From Alnus glutinosa (taxonomy: Eukaryota > Streptophyta > Magnoliopsida > Fagales > Betulaceae): a stretch of DNA of 64,000 bases. The translations under genes were made by a program, and so were the position numbers. Every line of letters begins with the position of its first letter. The first letter of the stretch is position 1. Below the pieces are notes generated by a model. The model had not been told where the DNA came from and searched no databases. It saw only the letters and a list, made by a program, of their open reading frames with translations. The stretch covers positions 35,380,620 to 35,444,619 of the forward strand of contig NC_084887.1 in the NCBI RefSeq assembly GCF_958979055.1, in the 5' to 3' direction. This document shows positions 56,464 through 64,000 of this stretch, one piece after another.

Positions 56464-56949
56464 ACAAATAAATTAGGAATTTGGGGCTATGGCCACGACC
56501 CCTCCCCTAAAGTTTGAATTTTTTTGCATTTCTGAGAGAGTCCTAGAGGGGGCCTAGGTCTCTAGTCACGAACCTAGTTGCTGATAAAAAAAAAAAAAAA
56601 GTTTGGATTATTTTTATTTTCCGTCTTTTTAAGAAATATATAAATAAAAAACTGAAAATACAAAATATTCATAAAAACATAAAAATAATTTTCACCTTCT
56701 TGTTATATCTCTGAATACTTTTGTCAAGCGACACGTGCTCGACCAGTTAACCCCTAGATATCCGACACATTCCACCTAAAAGAGTCTTAATTAGTCACCG
56801 GGGTCTCCCTAAGTCTCTATCCAACTTGTACTAATTTTATGAAAATTCATGATGAGAAAGGTGGCTCGTGGATTCCTTTTGCAATTTTTTTTTATTTATT
56901 TATTATTTTAACTTCACAAAAAATATTAAATTATAATCTGATTTAAAAT

Positions 56950-57260
56950 AAGGATGTGAAACTAACAAACGTCTCAAACTAGAGTATTTATATTTTCAAC
57001 CGTCTCATTTAAGAGTTTTCCGTTAAGATTTGTTGTTAAATCCTACCAGAATTCTAAAAATACCCATTTTTTAAAAAAAAAAAAAAATTATAAAAAATTT
57101 CAAAGATTCAGACATCGGTATTTTTACAAACTTTATTAAATTTTAACAAATACCTAAATTTTAGCATCTTTTTTCCTAAAAAAATATTGATATATTTGGT
57201 ACTCCATTAAGATTTAACAGTAAATTCTAACGGAATATTCTTAAGTGGGACGTTTGGAAA
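56950..57260. mobile_element. MITE relic, family C-like copy 4
   Basis: It shares the internal phrases of family C (GTTAAGATTT...AAATCCTACCAGAATTCT; CGGTATTTTTACAAACTTTA; TAACAGTAAATTCTAACGGA), but its ends are degraded. Confidence 0.45.
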
Positions 57261-57336
57261 CGTAGTACCCCAATTTCAGACGTTTACTAGTTCAATACCC
57301 TTATCTCAAAACAGCGTATAATTTAATACCCTTTTG

Positions 57337-58595
<1,259 letters not shown>

Positions 58596-58917
58596 GTGTC
58601 AAGCCTTTTCACAATATCCCCGAACTTTTGATCTACTCCATGCTTGGACCGTCTTTTCTGACATTGAGAAGAAAGATTGCAGTCCTGAAGACTTGCTGAT
58701 TGAGATGGATCGCATACTTAGACCTACCGGTTTCATAATTATCCGTGACAAACAACCAGTGATAGATTTCATAAAGAAGTATTTAGCCGCATTGCACTGG
58801 GAAGCAGTGGCAACAGCTGATTCCAGTTCAGATTCAGACCAGGATGGAGATGACATTGTGCTTATCATTCAGAAGAAATTGTGGATCACAAGTGGAAGCC
58901 TCAGGGATTCAGAATAG
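58596..58917 (+). pseudogene. Orphan terminal exon of a PMT8-type methyltransferase
   Basis: After a good acceptor (TTTCAACAG, ending 58595) an open frame encodes about 106 residues typical of the C-terminus of plant PMT (DUF248) S-adenosylmethionine-dependent methyltransferases: CQAFSQYPRTFDLLHAW, DIEKKDCSPEDLLIEMDR, LRPTGFIIIRD, ALHWEAVATAD, SDQDGDDIVLIIQKKLW and the ending SLRDSE, closest in my memory to PMT8. These Golgi type II proteins are linked to pectin modification. The large upstream exons with most of the methyltransferase domain are not found between this point and the divergent gene at 50122. It is therefore either a gene fragment or the end of a gene with a very long or rearranged intron. 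The exon itself has no stop or frameshift. A (CTG)n run follows at 58952-58973. Confidence 0.75.
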
Positions 58918-61746
58918 GACGGACTTGCTCGCTGTTCCTCATCAAGTCTCTCTGCTGCTGCTGCTGCTGCTGCTCCAAGGGATTACAAGCATGTCCCCCC
59001 AAGTAGTTAAATGCAGAAATCGATTTTGTTTTGTACTATTAAATGATATGTTTACCTTACTATTTTTTTTCCCCCGTTTTCTACAACGATTTAGTTGTTA
59101 AGCCCATAGCATAGACTACCAGCATCTATAGGCTATTCTTCATTATTATTTTTTTGGGTTTTTCCGGGCAATGTGTAAGCTACTTCAGCTACTACTGATC
59201 AACGACTAAAACAAACAAAGATGTGCTGCTAAAGTACGTAGAAATGTGGTTTCAAGTTACTAAATACATGCATATTTTGCTTAATTACCCCCCCTGTAAT
59301 CCATTATCCATATCATGTCTAAGTGTTGTTTTTAGTTTAGTCTACATGCAACATAAACTCTACAAAATTCTCAAAAAAAAAAATTGGTTTTTAGTTACAC
59401 ATCTCCATACAACAAAGTTTTAAATTTACTATTAAATTTATGAATTAAAAAATGAGATATTTATTATCATTTTTCTGTTCTAAATGGGCAAACACTGTTG
59501 GTAAAATACTGACATTACGTATTTATGGAGAATCTTTCGGAAGTCGCTTTTGGCCTTTGTTATTAATTAGCTAAACTTAAAGAAATTGTGGCTTTTAGCT
59601 AAAGTTGAAGATGCTCTTTTGACTAAAATAGAGAAAATAAATTACTGGATCACCAGATTATGCCAGGAATTATATAGCACGTTGGGTTGCGAATCGGTAT
59701 GATGAAAGTTTGGTTTCCGCACAAAGGGTTGTCGAGAAGCATATTATATGTAAATGCTTGCATATGAAATTAAGATTACGACGATCTAATATTATAGATT
59801 AGTAATGATGGCAACACAAATACTAGTGGGAGATCAGAAAGCAGATATTTTGTGATCCCAAGGTGATGTGCAATTTTAAGGCACTAGCTGGATGCTCTTT
59901 GCTATAATAGAATGTTTATCATTTAATACAGGATTCCTGTTGCGTTTTGTGCGCTTCCATCGGTGGGCATTGCCAACGTTAACCAATGGTAGCATGCTGA
60001 ATTAACGCCCACAATATATTTATGGATTTCCGCTGATTATGTATGATGCTCTTCAATAATTAACTACTGCTAAATTGTCTCCCAACCCAAAACTTGTTGA
60101 TTGAAAGTAAGTTAGAGACGGGATAGTTTTCGGTATGGTGTGAGCTACACATTTTTTAATGTTCCTTCACGTTTCTTCGATCAACTCATGATCGCTGCAA
60201 GAAAACTAACACAGTCAAGAGAACACACCAATGTTACCGGCGGCTCTCAAACCAATGCTTAAGTAAGTTTAATTACGACAGAAAAGTATGCTAGATCACA
60301 ATCATTCAGCTTTGGGTTTATGCCTGATGTATTTATAGGGTAGAAGGTAGAGGTCAAATCCTGCATTAGGGCCTCAAGCTCCCATCTTGATCTAGGAGCG
60401 CCGTCCGGGTTAGGTTTGGACTCGGAATCCTCCTCCTCCTTGAATTGAGACTCTTTCCTTACTTATCTTGAAGTAAGATTCTAGACAGATTATTCAGGAT
60501 TGAACTTGGTTTCGAATTTTTAAGAATTAGTTGCGATCTCGAATTTTTATGGATCACACGTTGCCGCTTCCGGGTGGTCAAGTTAGTTGTTGGGGCTTCC
60601 ATGGACTGAAACTCTGTGCCTGTGAACTCATGCCTTGCAGATTTAGATCCCACAATCATTGGTGTGCCAATGTGGGTTTAGAGATCCACAATTTGTTGGA
60701 CCGACCGGGTTGAGTGAGATTATTGCCACCGGTTACCATTTCCCAAATCAAACCTCAAAGTTTTTCTAGTTTATTTAAACAACTCTATTGTTAAAAGTTA
60801 AAACTACTAAAAAAAAAAAGACGGAAGGATGTGGGGGAGTGAGAAAAGTAGTTGTCCAACATCTATGACTTGTGGGCCCTATGAGCACCCCAAGCAAAGA
60901 AGCCGCACGCCCTCTCAAACATTAAGAAGGGCGAAGTAGATGGTTCTCAATATCGTTCAGTCGAAGTGCTCGTTGGGGGTCCCCCGTCCCCTCATGCTTC
61001 CCAACGATAGAGACAAGACTAGACTTTGAGGTTGAGGACCATATATCTAAAGATACACACACGCACACATATATATATATAATAGCATATTGCATTCTAA
61101 ATCCGGAAAAACCGCTCTCATCTTTTGAGTCATCGTATGCAAAGAAGCTGAAACCACCACCGGTTGCCAATAATAGTAAAAGCAGCTCTAACTGGTATAA
61201 ACGATCTTTTTCAATTTAAGAATTCTTTTCAAATTGACCTATTCAGTTCCCTCTGGATGACCTAGTAAGTAATCAAGTACGTTTTTCTGGACCATTAAAA
61301 AATTTGGTAAATACTAAACTATTATTTAGATAATTAATTAATTTTTTTAATATATAAGTTTCAAGTTTTAGAATAAATAGTAAAGTACTGAGTTCTATTA
61401 ATTAAAGAATTAAATTTTGCCACAGTTAAAGTTTGGTAAGATAACACTAAATGCATGGATTACAATTGTTACAAGTGGCTTCATTAATCCTCACTTCCAT
61501 AGAAATTCCACAAGATTATGAGCCATCAGCCATGGACATCATGGTCTTTCCATCCAAAAGGGTGATTAGTTCGGCACATGTTGCTCTCTTCATTCAAGTC
61601 AACTAGAGAGAGTCATAGAAGCATTATGTTTCATAATAGTCAAAATTGATTATTATTAGTTATTTTTGTATCTCCAGTAGAATAGGCAGAATATAATTGT
61701 TTCTTATAATGTGAATATTGAATAAGAGTATTCACACTACAAAGAG

Positions 61747-61780
<34 letters not shown>

Positions 61781-62129
61781 TTCTTTTTCTCCCTTTCTTT
61801 CTTTCACTCTCTCTCTCCTTCTTTCTTTTACACTATTTCTCATACAAAATAATATTTAAAAAAATAGAGAGTAGAATACAGAATTTGTTGAAATGTGTAT
61901 AGAAAAATAAGTAGATAAAACAAAAATTTATACTTTTCCAATAGTTATTTTGGTTATTATTGTTGGAAATGTCCTAATAATGAACATAATGTTATATGGT
62001 AAATATGATGTCACGTTATTTAAAAAATTTAAATAATGCGATATTATATACACTGATAAAAACAACAAAATAAAATTTGAACATAAAATGAAACAGAAAG
62101 AATCCTTATCCGATTGGTTCCCATAATTT
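58918..62129. other. Intergenic DNA, no supported gene
   Basis: The first 200-300 bp may be the former 3' UTR of the PMT exon. 60300-60720 is moderately GC-rich with a TATTTATAGG box and could be a retroelement LTR fragment, but no ends were identified. The minus-strand ORF 60922-61170 shows no recognised domain. An (ATT)n microsatellite lies at 61749-61782. Confidence 0.4.
61749..61782. repeat. (ATT)n microsatellite
   Basis: About 11 ATT units. Confidence 0.95.
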
Positions 62130-62555
62130 TCAATGAGAGTTCCAAATTCCAACCACTTCAAAGTACATCAGGCCCCGGGGGTGCGGGGCGGGATCTAAAC
62201 TCGATGGGTAGGGGTCGCTTAAATGCATTGTCATAAGTCCATTTGGCAAATTGGGTTCCTGATAAAACCAACTAATATATGATATATCCATAACTAGGAG
62301 TCTAGGAGAAGCAAGTGATGATAAATCTACTTGTTGGAGAATAGCCTCACTCAATTTTGGGGGTGGGGGGGTTGAAGAAGAGAGAAAGGTAATCAATCCA
62401 CTAATGGTATTTCTGGTGATGTCGTATGCTCGTGTCAAATGTATGATAATCACAGCTCCTCTTTTTGAAGAATTAATTTGCTCTGCTACAGTCAACTCCA
62501 CCGAGTAGTACATCAAAGTGATCAGACAAATCCATACCACACAATGAGGAAACAC
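62130..62555 (-). CDS. Unidentified ORF, 141 aa, possible gene fragment
   Basis: A minus-strand frame with less biased composition than the surrounding AT-rich DNA. It has a hydrophobic N-terminus (about 1-22), then text rich in ordered residues (RGAVIIIHLTRAYD, a Pro run STPPPPK, DLSSLASPRLLVMDISYISW, PHPRGLMYFEVVGIW). No domain is recognised. It could be an exon of an unannotated gene, a decayed gene fragment or a chance ORF. No splice structure or neighbour supports it. Confidence 0.3.
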   Translation of the reverse strand: MFPHCVVWICLITLMYYSVELTVAEQINSSKRGAVIIIHLTRAYDITRNTISGLITFLSSSTPPPPKLSEAILQQVDLSSLASPRLLVMDISYISWFYQEPNLPNGLMTMHLSDPYPSSLDPAPHPRGLMYFEVVGIWNSH

Positions 62556-62629
62556 ATGCCTCCATCAAAATTGTTGGGTTGGGACGGACCCGAACATCTT
62601 TTTTGAGTTCTAATATAGTGGTGACATGA

Positions 62630-62635
<6 letters not shown>

Positions 62636-62672
<37 letters not shown>
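62636..62672. repeat. (AT)n microsatellite
   Basis: About 18 AT units. Confidence 0.95.
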
Positions 62673-62675
<3 letters not shown>

Positions 62676-64000
62676 AATAACTTATAATGACATTTTATAC
62701 AATTTTTTTATTCCCAAATTCTTTCAATGCCTCCAAACAATATCTAGAGGAAGGTGCATAGGTGTTTTCTGACAAGTACAAAATTATTGCGGGCAGCCAA
62801 ATCCGTGAAACCAATTCACTATATATAAAAGATTAATTATACAATCAGTTTATATTCACACACCTTTCACAGTAAAAACCTTATTTGTACCCAACAAACT
62901 ATTCATTTGTCTTTTGCCTTAGTAGCTCTAGAACTCTGACCAATATTCTACTCAATCTCCTCTCTACAACCCTGAACTTAGGTGGCTTGAAAGTTTAAGA
63001 AGTTGTATGGTTTTCAACAAATTGTAAGAGCTGCAAGAGATTGACAGTTGAAGGCGTATGTATGTCAAAGCCTCAAAAGTCTCTCTTAGCTCACAAAATA
63101 ATGGCCTCAAGGTATGAAAAATCGTGCACCCTGATGTTTATGATAAAAAAAAGTGATTTATTAAGTCGGCATTCAAATGAATAAGCCGGCTCGTTCGAAC
63201 GGTGTTAGGGTTTCACAAATTACTAATTATAGTGGCGTTCGGACGTGATTCGACCGAGCTTCCAAGCAAGCTTCTCCGATCTTTTCATACGTGATCCTCC
63301 TAAGCTTCCAACCAGGCTTATTTGGAAGTCTTGTTTAGTAACTCGTCTAAGCCTAATACGAACAACCATATATACCAACCGAGGGCCTTAAGAGTTGTTT
63401 TAGAGTTAGTCATCGGAACCTCTTGCGAACTTGGAATATGTGTCGAATTAGGCAAATAACAACATAAAACCCAACAGATTCTAAGCGTTTCTAGCCATGT
63501 TACAACACTGGTTTCACAACTGGTTTTGTTATAACTTATATATATATATATATCAATCGTTGATGATATATAGATATTACAAAACTTCATGGGATCAACA
63601 ATTAGCGAGACCCAAAGTCGAAAACATTTCCAAGTGCGCGCACAGAGTCATAAGTGTCGCTGTCTACTTGCATCGATCAAGGCAGTGGATGTATTATCAA
63701 ATTGAGTACATATATCTTGGCAATTGCTAGAACGACTGCACAAAGCTAGCAGGAGACATATGTGACATCTAAAGTGGGCATATAAAGCCGTTGCTAATTA
63801 TCACCTTCTTTTTGTTAGTCAAATGTTTTCGCAATTTGAGATTTGATTGCCGAATCTTTAATCAAATAATTGGACAGCTGTGTCTGCTGCTGATTGCAAC
63901 ATAGCTCCGTTATTTCTTATGTTAATAATGAGTCATCAAGAATTATGTGAGTGCGGTTTCTGAAAAAAGAAATGAATAGACAGAGGAACAAACAACCTGC
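62673..64000. other. Intergenic DNA to window end, no gene seen
   Basis: No supported gene or element. A short AT run lies at 63538-63552, and the ORFs at 63318-63730 are unsupported. Confidence 0.4.

Overview
The window looks like a repeat-rich stretch of a eudicot plant genome. It is AT-rich, carries a few intron-containing genes of plant-type families (a GONST3-class nucleotide-sugar transporter, a type I inositol polyphosphate 5-phosphatase, a DUF761-type membrane protein, two plant coiled-coil proteins), and is packed with LTR retrotransposons, LINE/SINE traces, MITEs and microsatellites. The species cannot be named from sequence alone.

Region 1 (1-16.6 kb) is entirely mobile DNA. At the left edge lies the 3' end of a minus-strand Ty3/gypsy chromovirus (partial LTR 1-771, polyprotein C-terminus 1231-1535). 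Next comes the most striking object in the window: a near-perfect palindrome of about 10.3 kb (arms 1702-6814 and 6843-11960, spacer about 28 bp). Each arm carries one non-autonomous LTR retrotransposon (initiator-Met-tRNA-type PBS, roughly 3 kb internal region, polypurine tract, LTR) in opposite orientation. The two 3' LTRs are fused at the centre. Each internal region contains a coiled-coil ORF antisense to the element; it is intact on the left (177 aa) and has a nonsense codon on the right. The outer LTR of the right-hand element (11828-16594) is interrupted by a 1.69-kb solo LTR with a perfect 5-bp target duplication, and its central block is unrelated to the corresponding block of its partner LTR.

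Region 2 (16.6-21.5 kb) holds a hAT-type MITE (16807-17621) and a MULE-type MITE (18932-19754), both with perfect target duplications, plus a microsatellite and MITE relics.

Region 3 (21.7-35 kb) contains three plus-strand genes: a 590-aa coiled-coil nuclear-type protein of unknown function (four exons, LINE fragment in intron 2), GONST3 (single coding exon, long leader intron ending exactly at the ATG) and a small two-helix DUF761-type protein. Between them are MITEs and a 28-nt retroposition scar flanked by a 16-bp duplication.

Region 4 (35-43 kb) is repeats: MITE clusters, a 1.05-kb poly(A) retroposon with target duplications, and a compact tRNA-derived SINE with a 15-bp duplication.

Region 5 (43.5-50.1 kb) is a convergent pair: a six-exon 5-phosphatase (450 aa) on the plus strand and a nine-exon coiled-coil protein (270 aa, with a 20-bp micro-exon) on the minus strand, with stop codons about 750 bp apart.

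Region 6 (50-64 kb) is AT-rich and repeat-laden. It contains an orphan last exon of a PMT8-type methyltransferase (58596-58917) and a hAT-type MITE. No other exons of the PMT gene are visible. Exon models come from splice-site and reading-frame logic only and have not been checked against transcripts.
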